Below, piece by piece: positions 32,623-42,763 of a DNA stretch of 64,000 nt; within the stretch, counting starts at the first letter, position 1; each line of letters opens with the position of its first letter. The notes beneath the pieces were generated by a model. It did no database searches, was not told the origin of the DNA, and saw nothing but the letters and a program-made list of their open reading frames with translations. Origin of the DNA: Theileria orientalis strain Shintoku (Eukaryota; Apicomplexa; Aconoidasida; Piroplasmida; Theileriidae). The stretch is taken from assembly GCF_000740895.1 (NCBI RefSeq), contig NC_025260.1, positions 1,902,001 through 1,966,000 on the forward strand. The letters run 5' to 3'. A program made the position numbers and the translations under genes.

Positions 32623-32719
32623 TCTTTTAAAAAATAAGTAAATTTGTAGTAAGTACCGACATTGACGTGTGACTCCGGTGGGGAGCTGATAGCAGTCAGT
32701 AAATATTAATTAGAAATAA

Positions 32720-34196
32720 ATGGGAAATAGCCAGGGAACAAATAATAATCAAGGTGAGTGAAGGAAGAAGAATAAGAGTTTTTAGAGGAAAAGAAGGATA
32801 AAAATGAGAGTAAACATACCTCTCATAGCCAGCCAGTCAGTTTCGGAAAGAGAAAGAAGAAAATGATGAGAGATATGGCGCCGGTGCGAATACCAACAGG
32901 TAAGAAAGGAAAGAAGACGTGATATGATTAATAATTTAGTGATGCCGTCGTCGAAGTGTAGGCTGCGGCTGCTGAAGCTGGAAAGAATAAAGGACTACCT
33001 GTTGCTGGAAGAAGAGGTGAGTTGGGAGAAGCGAACATGATAAAATGTAGTACATAACAAACAAGTCGCTGAACAAGCTGCTGAAGACGAAGAACCAAGA
33101 CGACCTGATCAAGCTGGATGACCTGAGAGGGTCGCCAATGAGCGTAGGAACACTGGAGGAAATAATAGATGAAAACCACGCAATCGTCACGTCGTCAATA
33201 GGACCGGAGTACTACGTCACAATCCTGTCGTTCGTGGACAAGGAGCTGCTGGAGCCAGGATGCTCAGTGCTGCTGCACAACAAGACGCACAGCATAGTGG
33301 GAATACTGCTGGACGACGTGGACCCTCTGATCTCAGTGATGAAAGTGGACAAGGCGCCACTGGAGTCGTACGATGATATCGGAGGCCTGGAAGACCAGAT
33401 CCAGGAAATAAAAGAGGCAGTGGAGCTGCCACTGACGAGGCCGGAGCTGTACGACGACATCGGAATTAAGCCGCCAAAAGGAGTTATCCTGTACGGGCCG
33501 CCAGGAACAGGAAAGACACTGCTGGCGAAAGCAGTGGCAAACGAAACGTCAGCAACATTCCTGCGCGTGGTGGGATCAGAGCTGATCCAAAAGTACCTGG
33601 GAGAAGGACCGAAGCTGGTGAGAGAGATGTTTAAAGTGGCGCAAGACAACGCGCCGTCGATCATATTCATAGACGAAATCGACGCAATAGGAACGAAAAG
33701 GTACAACATAAATAAATAGAAAACACCAACGCAGGAACAAACGAATAAATATAGGTACGACGCGACAAGTGGAGGAGAAAAGGAAATACAGAGAACAATG
33801 CTGGAACTGTTGAACCAGTTGGACGGATTTGACTCGCAATCGGACGTTAAAGTTATCATGGCAACGAACAAAATAGAGTCTCTGGACCCGGCACTCATCA
33901 GGCCTGGAAGAATAGATAGAAAAATAGAGCTGCCAAACCCGGACTCGAAGACGAAGAAGAAAATATTCGAAATACACACGTCAAAAATGACCATGAGCAA
34001 GGACGTGGACCTGGACGAATTCGTAGTGAACAAGGACGAACTGAGCGGAGCAGATATCAAGGCAATGTGTACGGAGGCAGGACTGCTGGCGCTGCGAGAA
34101 CGCAGAATGCAAATCACGCAGGCGGACCTGAGATCGGCTAAGGAAAAGGTCCTGTACCAAAAGAAGGGAAATGCGCCAGATATCCTGTACTGCTAA
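32720..34196 (+). CDS. RPT2: 26S proteasome regulatory ATPase Rpt2 (PSMC1)
   Basis: Five or more exons from ATG 32720 to TAA 34194-34196. Rpt2 is one of six AAA ATPases of the 19S particle. The N-terminus [10 protein letters not shown] is a good N-myristoylation site, as known for Rpt2. [13 protein letters not shown] sequence ([11 protein letters not shown]) and the coiled coil follow. The AAA module shows Walker A GPPGTGKT, Walker [17 protein letters not shown] (interrupted by a short intron after KRY), the SRH region [20 protein letters not shown], and sensor-2 [14 protein letters not shown] sequence. The C-terminus ILYC keeps the hydrophobic-Tyr-X pattern that docks into the 20S ring. The UBC12 gene ends 97 bp upstream. 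Confidence 0.95.
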
Positions 34197-34320
34197 AAAG
34201 TTAAATTGTTGTGATATGTGTGTTTATAAGAGTAGTTATGGTGAATGATACGCAGTCAAAGTACACATCTCCCCACCCGTGAGAAAAATTGAGAAATAGT
34301 AATGTACAATATAGTAAAAA

Positions 34321-35387
34321 ATGAGCAGTATAGATAAAGCGGATAAAGACCCTTACGACGAGGCGGAAAAGTGAGTTGACGAGAAAAAAGTAGCTAAATA
34401 AGCCAATAAGTACACAAGAACAAAAGTTAATTGATGTTTTAGCAAAGTAAGGAAGAGTATCAGGAAGGCGATACTGCTCCAGAGTCAACTGTACGACGGA
34501 ACAGGGTAAAGTAGAGTTAATTTGTGATAAATGGCCTTAGGAACCTGGTATCCCCGGGCAATCAGGAATCTGCGTCAAAAAACGCGGAACTGTCTGAAAT
34601 ATGTAACGCAATAGAGTCAGATATCGGAGAGCTGCAGAAGGTGATCCACGCGATCCACCAAAACCCGAGCAAGTACAAAATCTCGAAGACGCTGCTGGAC
34701 TCGAGGCAGCAGACGATACACGAATTCAGGTCTAAAGTAAACGGGATCAGAGTGCACAGCAGACAGGTAACTGCGCGTTTAAACGAGTGTTGTAGGAGCC
34801 GACGCACGTAAACAGTAAAAACAGCTACGGAGCAGACTACTCGAGCGTCCAGATGCAACATCAGCAGGTAAGAGAAAGCCCTCTTAACGCATTATAGGAC
34901 GTGCTGAATCAGCAGAACTACCACCTGACGGAGCTGCATGGCACGGCAGAGACGTTGCACACGCAGGCGATGGCCTTCAACGAGGAGGTGAAGAGCCAAA
35001 ACAGGTACGAACCTATTGGTGGTAGCAGCAGTAGTTGTATTAGTAGTAGTAGCAGTAATAGTAGTTGTAGTAGTAATAGTAATAGTGGTAGTAATAGCAG
35101 TTGTAGTAGTTTTAGTAGTGATCACTAGAATATTTAGGTAATTAGTGCGTTTACTGGCTAATAATCAATAAATTAACCCATTAACTACTGTAAATTGAGG
35201 CAACTGATGTAAATCTAGATTACTCCATGACGTAGAGGACCAGATGGTAGACTCACAGTTACACCTCTCCACAATTACGAAAAAGTTATCGCGGTACCTG
35301 GACACCGATCACCCGTCCGTCATAAGGCTAATTCTAATCTTGTCAATAATTGTTGCGGTTCTGGTCGTAGTGTTAATCGTATTTTAA
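34321..35387 (+). CDS. STX6: Syntaxin-6-type Qc-SNARE
   Basis: Multi-exon plus-strand gene. The N-terminal part (DPYDEAENKVRKSIRKAILL, then ISEICN-like LSEICNAIESDIGELQKVI, NPSKYKISKTLLDSRQQTI, FRSKVNGIR) is the three-helix domain of syntaxin 6/10. The SNARE helix runs LNQQNYHLTELHGTAETLHT ... NRLLHDVEDQMVDSQLHLST, with the expected central Gln in the DQM position. A C-terminal anchor ends the protein (LILILSIIVAVLVVVLIVF). Such SNAREs work in endosome to trans-Golgi fusion. A 218-bp intron carrying a trinucleotide repeat splits the SNARE helix. Confidence 0.83.
35022..35125. repeat. (AGT)n-like trinucleotide repeat in the SNARE intron
   Basis: About 100 bp of imperfect AGT/AGC/AAT triplets lie in the intron that splits the SNARE helix. 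The repeat is open in several frames on both strands, which gives spurious Ser-rich and Thr-rich open frames. Confidence 0.9.
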
Positions 35388-35546
35388 GCTCAGCCGCTGT
35401 TTTAATGTTGTAACATATCACGAGTAGACAGACGCAATGGGTTTTGCAGTAAACGTGTTTAGAATTTATATATTTGTGCAGATAAATAGGTGTGTATGTA
35501 GGTATATCACTGGGCGTAGGCGAAAGACAAGTGTACGGGTATAAAA

Positions 35547-36902
35547 TTAACGCTTATAGTGCACTTTGAAGGCCTTGGTGAAGACAAAGTCGCTCCTGCT
35601 CATGTGAGGGAAGAGGTGCGGGTTCCTGTGATGCTCCTGCTTTAGCGCAGTCTTGCCCAGTAACTCGAGGCAGCGAATGTGGAGCGTGTCGAGGCCCTCG
35701 GGACAGGAGAGGCCCTGGCACTTGAAGTTGGCCTCGCCCTCATTCTTGCAGTAGAAGCAGCGAAGGAGCTCCTTCACGTGCTTCGGCTGGGAGCTCCAGA
35801 CGTTGAACCTGGGAATGCGCCAGTCGCTGGTCCTGAGATACTCCTCCAGCTGCTTACCGTTGCCCTTGCAGGCGTTGTAGCTCCACTTGTGCGTGCCGAC
35901 GCACTTGGAGCACTTCTGGAACTCGCAGGGGTTCTTGCTGGAGGAGCTGCGCGCGCAGCGCAGAAAGCCGCAGTAGTAGCAGACGCTCCTCTGACGCCGG
36001 TACAGGTGCGCGAGGTAGAACACGTGGTTCCGCCGCAGCTTGTCCAGACGCAGCTCGCCCGAGGCCTGGTCGCTGGAGACGTAGTAGCGCCGGCCGAAGG
36101 CGAAGACGTCGGCGCCGACGTGCCCGGTGGCGATCTTAAAGTTCTTGGGGTACGAGGAGAAGAAGCGCTTCATCTGCACGTGCGCCATCTCCATGACAGT
36201 GCGGTTCAGCTTCGCGGGGGAGAGCCTGAGCATGATGCAGTCAGAGGCCCTGAAGTCGCCGCTGCCCTCGGGGTCTGCGTTCGCCCTCTGCGACGAGGTC
36301 TCCAGCGAGAGGGACTGGAGCGAGTCCTCGGAGCCCACGGACTCGGCCTCGGAACTGGTCAGGGGCTCGAGCATGTCGTCCATGGCCACCGAAGAGACGT
36401 CGTTGGCGGTGTCCAGGGACATCGAAGTCTTTGGGGAGACGACTGCCTCCACGTCGAAATCCATCCGAGGGGCACATTCTTCCGAGCACGTCAGAGTTTC
36501 ACTGGAACCTGGGTTTCGTTGCGCACGGCCGCCCACCTGCAGCTGGTCACCACTGGCTTCTGCGGTTGCTTTCTGATCTGAATCCTGTACCACTGTGCAG
36601 TTTATGCAAAAATCCTCACTCACAATCGAGTTGTATATGAACTTGCGTATTTCCATTGTGATGTTGCGATAGAGCTCATACTGGGCCGGGTTCTTGGAGT
36701 GGTCGACTCTGTGAATATCCCTGATGTGAGAGGCGAGGGATATTTTGACCAGCTTCGTATCCCGCTCCAGCACATTGTCCTTAGATTCGGAGGCGTTTTT
36801 AACGTTGATCGAAGACTCCTCCTCGGCGGGAGAGTCTACCTCCACAACTGGCTCTTCTGGGTAAATTTCGCCAGTAACGTCGAGTGAAAAGAGGGAATCC
36901 AT
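35547..36902 (-). CDS. Cys-rich zinc-finger protein, function unknown
   Basis: Single-exon gene of 451 residues. The first 200 or so residues are acidic and Ser-rich and contain HIRDIHRVDHSKNPAQYELY, a helix-like block. The C-terminal 170 residues have two Cys clusters: CYYCGFLRC ... CEFQKCSKC ... C, and CFYCKNEGEANFKCQGLSC ... HIRCL. The second looks like a PHD or extended-PHD zinc finger (C-x2-C, C-x4-C, H-x2-C). No signal peptide is seen, so a nuclear role is possible. The region is GC-rich and carries a long antisense open frame that I treat as a shadow. I recognise no family. Confidence 0.75.
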   Translation of the reverse strand: MDSLFSLDVTGEIYPEEPVVEVDSPAEEESSINVKNASESKDNVLERDTKLVKISLASHIRDIHRVDHSKNPAQYELYRNITMEIRKFIYNSIVSEDFCINCTVVQDSDQKATAEASGDQLQVGGRAQRNPGSSETLTCSEECAPRMDFDVEAVVSPKTSMSLDTANDVSSVAMDDMLEPLTSSEAESVGSEDSLQSLSLETSSQRANADPEGSGDFRASDCIMLRLSPAKLNRTVMEMAHVQMKRFFSSYPKNFKIATGHVGADVFAFGRRYYVSSDQASGELRLDKLRRNHVFYLAHLYRRQRSVCYYCGFLRCARSSSSKNPCEFQKCSKCVGTHKWSYNACKGNGKQLEEYLRTSDWRIPRFNVWSSQPKHVKELLRCFYCKNEGEANFKCQGLSCPEGLDTLHIRCLELLGKTALKQEHHRNPHLFPHMSRSDFVFTKAFKVHYKR

Positions 36903-37024
36903 TTCATAGCTTAAATTGAGTACGAAATAGTGGTAGATATCGCTACTTTAAGATCACTGTGTGTTAAAATTTGTACAAAGGGAAGCTATGATACAAATTA
37001 ATTTGTGTGAGTAGGAAGGATCAA

Positions 37025-39608
37025 TTAGGCGTTGAGTTGAAGAATGTAATTGCTTGATCCGTTGTCCTTGAGTGTGTATTTCACGTCCGTGAGCCGAGAT
37101 AAACTGTTTGAAAGTGTCTCGATGGTGCTGGCGGGCCCGGGGAGTACCATGGCCTAAAAATAGTGTGAATTTGTTTTCGTACCTTCTCTTCAATCACCTT
37201 CAATAATTGCTTGTGCCTCGTGTGCTGAGCGTTGATTATCATGGATTCAATGATCATTATCAAGTCCCTGGCCTGGACCTCGTCGTCCTTCCTCAGCGCT
37301 TCCCTGATTACAATGTACAGCGGGTCTAAATTTTTTAAATCCGTGTTTGACAGGGCTATGTAGTGAACTATGTGCGATAAATCCCTCAACTCTGCTCCGC
37401 TAATCTGCAAATTGGTCAATGGTATCCGTCAATGACGTGTTTACACACTAACTACCGCTATCCTGGTTATCAGTTGTTACCATTTTGTAATTATCGCTTG
37501 ATACCAAGTTGTATACTTCCCTCGCCAAATCCGCTGAGTGTACGCCTGACCAATCCATTATGTAGAGTACGTTGGCCAGTGACTTAATGTCAGTCAGAAA
37601 CGAGTCCGTGTGCAGCGTGCTCCTACGAATTATTCATTCAATCTGCTCTTACGTCTGCAGCAGCGCGTGGTCTCCAACATTGTATGTTGCAACGTCCGAG
37701 AGTATGCGCTCCATGTACATCGTCAACGCTGCCACCAAGTCCGGGTTTTTATTTCCGTACATCCATACGACGAACTGTAGAATGTGTGGAATTCCTCCGA
37801 CCCTGACTGTGTTCACTCGTTTTTTACACTCCTTCAGCAGCCTCAGCTTCATTGAAGTGTTCATTTTAACCAATTTGTGAGTTAAAGCTTGGGTCAGCTA
37901 AAACAAGAGATAGGGGTAAGTCATACAATATTCGTCAATACCTGGACAAATTGATCCTCATCGCACTCCTCCAGCAACTCCATTGTCTTCTCAAACAAAT
38001 ACAAAAGTGCTGCGCGTTCACTTGGAAAGTAGGCACCCCTGGTCGACTCGTTCAGGTACATCAGCGCCTTTTCATAGATGTCAGTCTCAATGTCCATGGT
38101 CTTTAAATTCTCATCACGCTTCGGTTTACTGTAATCGATCTTAACTGAACTTGCGACGCTCTGTAAAAAGTGTTTGTGCAAAATAATATGCTTTGTACAC
38201 CCTGACTAAGTAGTAAACATGGTAAACAAACTGAATAATTGGTGTAACACGTACCATTAGCACAAATAGAAAGTTTGATAAGTCACTCATGTATGTGTCA
38301 CACCTCATTGCCAGTTGATTTAAAAGCCACTTAGATAACTCGGGACTAAATCACTCATTGTGAAACCATAGCATTTTCTAACCTTGAAATCCTCCTAGAT
38401 ATCGACAGTGGGAATGTGACTCTGTAGAAATCTTTCGCACATTCAAATTCGAGCCTCCTCCGGACTATCTCATCAGACTAAAAACATATATAAAAACGTT
38501 ACCACGAACCATGATATCGAACAGTTCATGTTCCAAATCACCAGTTAGGTAAAAATAGTGATAAAGCTCTGGAATTGACGACTTTGGAAGCTCGATTCCA
38601 CTCTTTACACTCTCTGTTATCCTTTCCAGTGTGCTCTAATATATTATAATTATAATTGGTGGAACCATACCTTACTCAAGTCAATGAAATTCAAGATATC
38701 GGACACTGGTAACAGTGATAACGTGTGCAGATAGCTACACATCTGACCTAGCGACATCTAAAAGGGAATTATTGGTGAGCCTAGCTTACATTATCGATTT
38801 CTACGTGTGAATTCAATGACTTTACAACATTATCATTAGCGTGAGAAACTAATGATACTATCTTGAGGAACAACAAAGGCTCTTCATTATTGAGACCTAA
38901 TTCACCTCTCGATAAGATCAACTCTATGTTTTTAAGAACTTTATACTCTATTTCTGGAAAGTTCTCCAACATACAAGGCTCATCTCCCAATTTAACCCTT
39001 GAACCACCTTTGCCAATCAACTTAACATTTAAGTTCAAGCTGTTCCTTTTAAAGACTAGCAGAGATGTTAAGACCACAAACTGTGAATACAAATAATTTT
39101 TACTCGATTTAAGTTCAGATAAATCGCAGTCCTTTTCTAAGAACAGCTTAGTTAAGTGTGGAACCAGCGACCATAACCTCCTGTCAGAACTAGTGATTGC
39201 AAATATTAACTTTGCCAAGTGTGTAAAATTAAGATGGTCATCAAAACTCAATATTCTATAGTTGATAGCACTTATATCCTTGCCTTTCAACCTTTTATCA
39301 TGTATTAAATCACTTGATAGTGATTTTAAGTTATGAACTAGACATTGCCTTGCAGAAAACTCTGTATTCGTTAAAAATCCATGGATAAAATCAATGGAAT
39401 CATCCAAGTTCAGGTTTAAAATAGAATCTATTGATATATATTTGTATTTTACAGGTATTATTTTATCATTATTCAGATTAGGTGTGTTTATTTTTACCTT
39501 TGTAGAATCCACAGAAACAACCCTGTTTATATTCAAGTGAGGGATTGAACGAGCTGGGAATTTACTTAAAAGGTTTGTTGGAATCTTTAAAAGTGGAGGA
39601 ATATTCAT
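37025..39608 (-). CDS. Helical-repeat protein, probably mitochondrial RNA-binding (tentative)
   Basis: Multi-exon minus-strand gene, ATG 39608 to TAA 37025-37027. The N-terminus (MNIPPLLKIPTNLLSKFPAR) is basic and free of acidic residues, like a mitochondrial presequence. The rest is a run of paired helices: NFTHLAKLIFAITSSDRRLW, LSHIVHYIALSNTDLKNLDP, ARDLIMIIESMIINAQHTRH. The spacing recalls OPR/heptatricopeptide-type proteins that bind fragmented mitochondrial rRNA in apicomplexans. I do not see a RAP domain. It shares a 204-bp divergent promoter region with the mTERF gene, which fits an organelle role. Exon borders in 37.4-38.7 kb are only approximate. Confidence 0.6.
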
Positions 39609-39812
39609 ACATTTAACTATACATAGTAAAACGAGTTATGTAAAATATTGTGTAAGAGCCTGCCAATATTACCCAGTTAACGTTTACACACTTCAAACAA
39701 ATATGTCTTAATTAACTCTTTGAGTTTTGTTTAACAATATTTAGTTTTAATTTGTCATTACTGTGTAAAATATTTGTATATGTAGTTTTAAATATGTGGA
39801 ATCCCATGGAAG

Positions 39813-41765
39813 ATGATTTTATTATTTGAAACAATAGCATTGCAAGTATTGGTACTTGCAACTTCAACACACACTTTAACAAATAAAGGAAATTTGCTCT
39901 TTATTTCACACTTATCGCCTAACATTCCTAAAAATCGAAACGATTTGTCATGTAATATATTTTTTGGTTCAAAATCAATTTCACTCGACACACAAGAGTA
40001 TAAAAAAAGCGATCAATGGCATGAATATTTTAAGAAGGTGGACGACGCAACGGACACCAGCGGATTGCCGCTGGCTCCGGAGAATGAAGATGACCCACTC
40101 GAGGAGGTTGAGGATGAAGGAGATTTGACCAAGCCGCCGACTCCGAAAAAGGATTGGTACCTGAAGAAATTGGCCCACGGGAGAAGGTTTTGGCACAAGT
40201 TTTTCGCAAAGCCCTCGGATCAAACTCTAAGGGCAATGAGATGGTGTAAGTTCCAGCACGACCGGTTCCACTGTAACAGAATAGTGGAAAGGACGTACAA
40301 TCAGCTGCCGCTGATTGAGCCGAAAAAGGGCCCGGATGGGAAGCTGATGAAGCTGACGAAGGAGGAGAAGGTGTACAACAGGCACTCGCTGAAGGTGAAG
40401 AGGAGGATACTAGGGTACGACAACACGAGCAGAGAGAGTAACCTGCTGATCATCGCAAACTACCCGCAGGAGAGGCTGGTGAAGCTGGTGGAGAGGCTGA
40501 GAATGCCGAAAGTGCTGGACCTGAGGAACTACGAGCTGCTGAGGATGCTGAGATCCTCAATGCTGTACCTGGCGAAGCCGAACACGTTCATGAGCACAGT
40601 GGACTTCCTGCTGTGCTTCGGAAGGTTCAACACGGGCTACAGTAAGGAGTTTAAGAAGTACATGGAGGCGGAGGAGAAGCCGAAGAAGAGGTTTAGACCA
40701 ATGGTATATGCTATAATAGGCAAGTTGAGGAACAACCCGTTTAAAAAGGAGCTGCTGCTGCCGAGGAAAAACAGGGCGCCGCCAATAAGAGAAGAGTTCC
40801 CAGTATACAACGGGCCAGAATCAGTGCTCAACAGATTTTTGGACTCGTGCGAAAACCTGACGAGATTTAAAGTGACTACTACGCCGTACGACCACGACGA
40901 GACCATGGACAGGTCGTTCTCAGACATATTCGACAGGGCGCCAGAATACACGACGAAGGGGAGCGTGAACAAGCTGGACAGCCCGGCGCTGATAAACTAC
41001 CAGAAGGAGATGAGCAGGTGCCTGCGGCCGAAGAAGGACTACAAGAAGGAGGACTTCGTGGGATGGAGGCCTGAGGACGTGAAGAACATGCTGAGAGTGT
41101 CCAGCAAGATGGGCCTGGTGAAGACGGAGACGATCATACGGAGGCTCAAAAGCCTCCACAACGACCTCGGCCTGAGCTACGAGGAGATAATAGAGCTGGG
41201 GAAAAGGCACCCGCGGGTGCTCAAGTACGGAAGGTACAAGCAGAAGTGCCTGCGGCTGTACGACATCGACGAGGCGTTCACGCACGAGGCCGTGAACAGG
41301 CTGGTCAGGGGGTACCCGAACGTCCTCACGTACAACGTCGACCGGTGCATAAGGCCGAAGGTCCTCTACCTGCTCAGGAACATGGGCAAGAGCGTCGAGG
41401 ACCTGCTCGACTACCCGGGCTATCTGTCGTTCTCGCTTTACGACCGCATCGTCCCCAGGCACTTCGCAGTCATGAATCGGCACTACAAGGGCGAGTTCCT
41501 GAGCGTCTACAGGTTCCTGTTCGAGACCGGCTTCTACAGGAGCTACGGGCAGCCGGTCACGCACCCGAAGATCCCGGACCTGCTGCCCGAAAACCACGCC
41601 AGGTTCATGGAGTCGTACAGGCAGCTCTCGAGTGAGATTGACCTGCGGGCTCTCCTCAAGACCGGCGACGCCAAGTTCTGCGAGCTTTTCAAGCTGTCGT
41701 ACCGGGAGCTCGTGGAAGGCAAGCACAACGCGTTCAAAATCCCACTGCCGACCAACATAGTCTGA
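39813..41765 (+). CDS. mTERF-domain protein with apicoplast-type leader
   Basis: Single-exon gene of 650 residues. mTERF proteins bind nucleic acid in mitochondria or plastids and control transcription, splicing or rRNA assembly. The N-terminus MILLFETIALQVLVLATST is a good signal peptide. It is followed by an Asn/Lys/Ser-rich, acid-poor stretch to about residue 55, the bipartite layout used for apicoplast import. The mTERF helical repeats are best seen in the C-terminal third: LGLSYEEIIELGKRHPRVLK, VNRLVRGYPNVLTYNVDRC, VLYLLRNMGKSVEDLLDYPG, YLSFSLYDRIVPRHFAVM. The leader-coding part is AT-rich while the body is GC-rich. IF-3 follows after 71 bp. Confidence 0.87.
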   Translation: MILLFETIALQVLVLATSTHTLTNKGNLLFISHLSPNIPKNRNDLSCNIFFGSKSISLDTQEYKKSDQWHEYFKKVDDATDTSGLPLAPENEDDPLEEVEDEGDLTKPPTPKKDWYLKKLAHGRRFWHKFFAKPSDQTLRAMRWCKFQHDRFHCNRIVERTYNQLPLIEPKKGPDGKLMKLTKEEKVYNRHSLKVKRRILGYDNTSRESNLLIIANYPQERLVKLVERLRMPKVLDLRNYELLRMLRSSMLYLAKPNTFMSTVDFLLCFGRFNTGYSKEFKKYMEAEEKPKKRFRPMVYAIIGKLRNNPFKKELLLPRKNRAPPIREEFPVYNGPESVLNRFLDSCENLTRFKVTTTPYDHDETMDRSFSDIFDRAPEYTTKGSVNKLDSPALINYQKEMSRCLRPKKDYKKEDFVGWRPEDVKNMLRVSSKMGLVKTETIIRRLKSLHNDLGLSYEEIIELGKRHPRVLKYGRYKQKCLRLYDIDEAFTHEAVNRLVRGYPNVLTYNVDRCIRPKVLYLLRNMGKSVEDLLDYPGYLSFSLYDRIVPRHFAVMNRHYKGEFLSVYRFLFETGFYRSYGQPVTHPKIPDLLPENHARFMESYRQLSSEIDLRALLKTGDAKFCELFKLSYRELVEGKHNAFKIPLPTNIV

Positions 41766-41836
41766 GCCAATGTTGTGAGGCTACACAGTACACATCTATA
41801 CTAAAACGCGCTAGTATACTTTAAATTTATTCCCCA

Positions 41837-42601
41837 ATGTACATTTATATATTTAAAAGTCTGTTTAAGCACACTCGGTGGAGCTACGCGCCCGCCTACA
41901 GGTTTTCCGGCGGAAGGGGCGCCGACCCCGCGGGGCCCCCGAAGAAGGTAAGAAGGACGACCACACATTGCTACGTTCAGTTCCTGAAGGACGAGGAAAT
42001 ACTCGTCGAAAGGGTTCGCGTGCTGAAAAACAAGAAACTGCTCGGAGATTACACCACCCACGAGGCGCGGCTGATTGCCAAGAGCGACAACATGAACCTG
42101 ATTCTCTTTAAGCCCAACGCCGACCCTCCCATCTGCGTCATTGACAACTACAAGCAGTTTCTGAAGACACTCTCTGGGAGGGAGCCCAGGAAGGACGACG
42201 CTTCCTACTCCTTCGACCCTTCCCTCAAGTCAAAGACCGTCCAGATTTCCGAGAACTGCGGCGCGTCTGATCTCGACAGGAAGCTCAGCTCAATCAGGGC
42301 CTTTCTGCTCTCCGGCCACAGGGTCGACGTGCTCGTGTTCGCGAAGGGCAAGCGGGTCAGGGAGTTGAACAGGAAGTACGACGCAGCCTCCAAGGCCTCC
42401 TCGGCGCAGGACGCAGTCAGGAGCGCCGCTGAGGTTGCCGAGGCCCGCGGCTTAAAGGTGACTCACGACCTCACGAACTCGATTCTGCAGAAGATCGACT
42501 ACATATACTCGAGGCTTGTGGACATTTCCAGCCCTCACACGCTAAGGAACAAGGTGAACGTTAACTCTAGGCAAATACTGTTAAAATTTTGGCCAAAGTG
42601 A
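41837..42601 (+). CDS. infC: Bacterial-type translation initiation factor IF-3, organellar
   Basis: Single-exon gene of 254 residues. IF-3 keeps small ribosomal subunits free and proofreads start codons in bacteria and organelles. The N-domain is recognisable: EEILVERVRVLKNKKLLGDY, then EARLIAKSDNMNLILFKPNA and PPICVIDNYKQF. The C-domain follows: SLKSKTVQISENCGASDLDR and KLSSIRAFLLSGHRVDVLVF. The N-terminus (MYIYIFKSLFKHTRWSYAPA) is basic and aromatic. It fits a mitochondrial presequence better than a secretory signal, but the apicoplast is not excluded. It is co-oriented with the mTERF gene 71 bp upstream. Confidence 0.85.
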   Translation: MYIYIFKSLFKHTRWSYAPAYRFSGGRGADPAGPPKKVRRTTTHCYVQFLKDEEILVERVRVLKNKKLLGDYTTHEARLIAKSDNMNLILFKPNADPPICVIDNYKQFLKTLSGREPRKDDASYSFDPSLKSKTVQISENCGASDLDRKLSSIRAFLLSGHRVDVLVFAKGKRVRELNRKYDAASKASSAQDAVRSAAEVAEARGLKVTHDLTNSILQKIDYIYSRLVDISSPHTLRNKVNVNSRQILLKFWPK

Positions 42602-42625
42602 CCAAGGCAAATTACTGCGTGTCGC

Positions 42626-42690
42626 TTTCCAACAACGCTAACTTGTTAAAATGTTAACTTCCAACAACGCTAACTTGTTAAAAAATTAGC
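42626..42690. repeat. 32-bp direct repeat, two copies, downstream of IF-3
   Basis: TTCCAACAACGCTAACTTGT followed by TAAAA occurs twice in succession, at about 42627 and 42659. Confidence 0.85.
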
Positions 42691-42763
42691 TTACTAAAGT
42701 GTTCCTTAGAATGCTTGCTACTATGTTTTTCTCCTGGAATATTAGCCTCCCATATCGCTCACT

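Noticed and set aside
35679..36581. 300-residue plus-strand open frame antisense to the zinc-finger gene
   Set aside because: Ala/Leu/Glu/Val-rich shadow frame caused by the high GC content and codon bias of the minus-strand gene.
40920..41726. 268-residue minus-strand open frame antisense to the mTERF gene
   Set aside because: Same cause: GC-rich codons on the plus strand leave the opposite frame open. No domain is seen in it.
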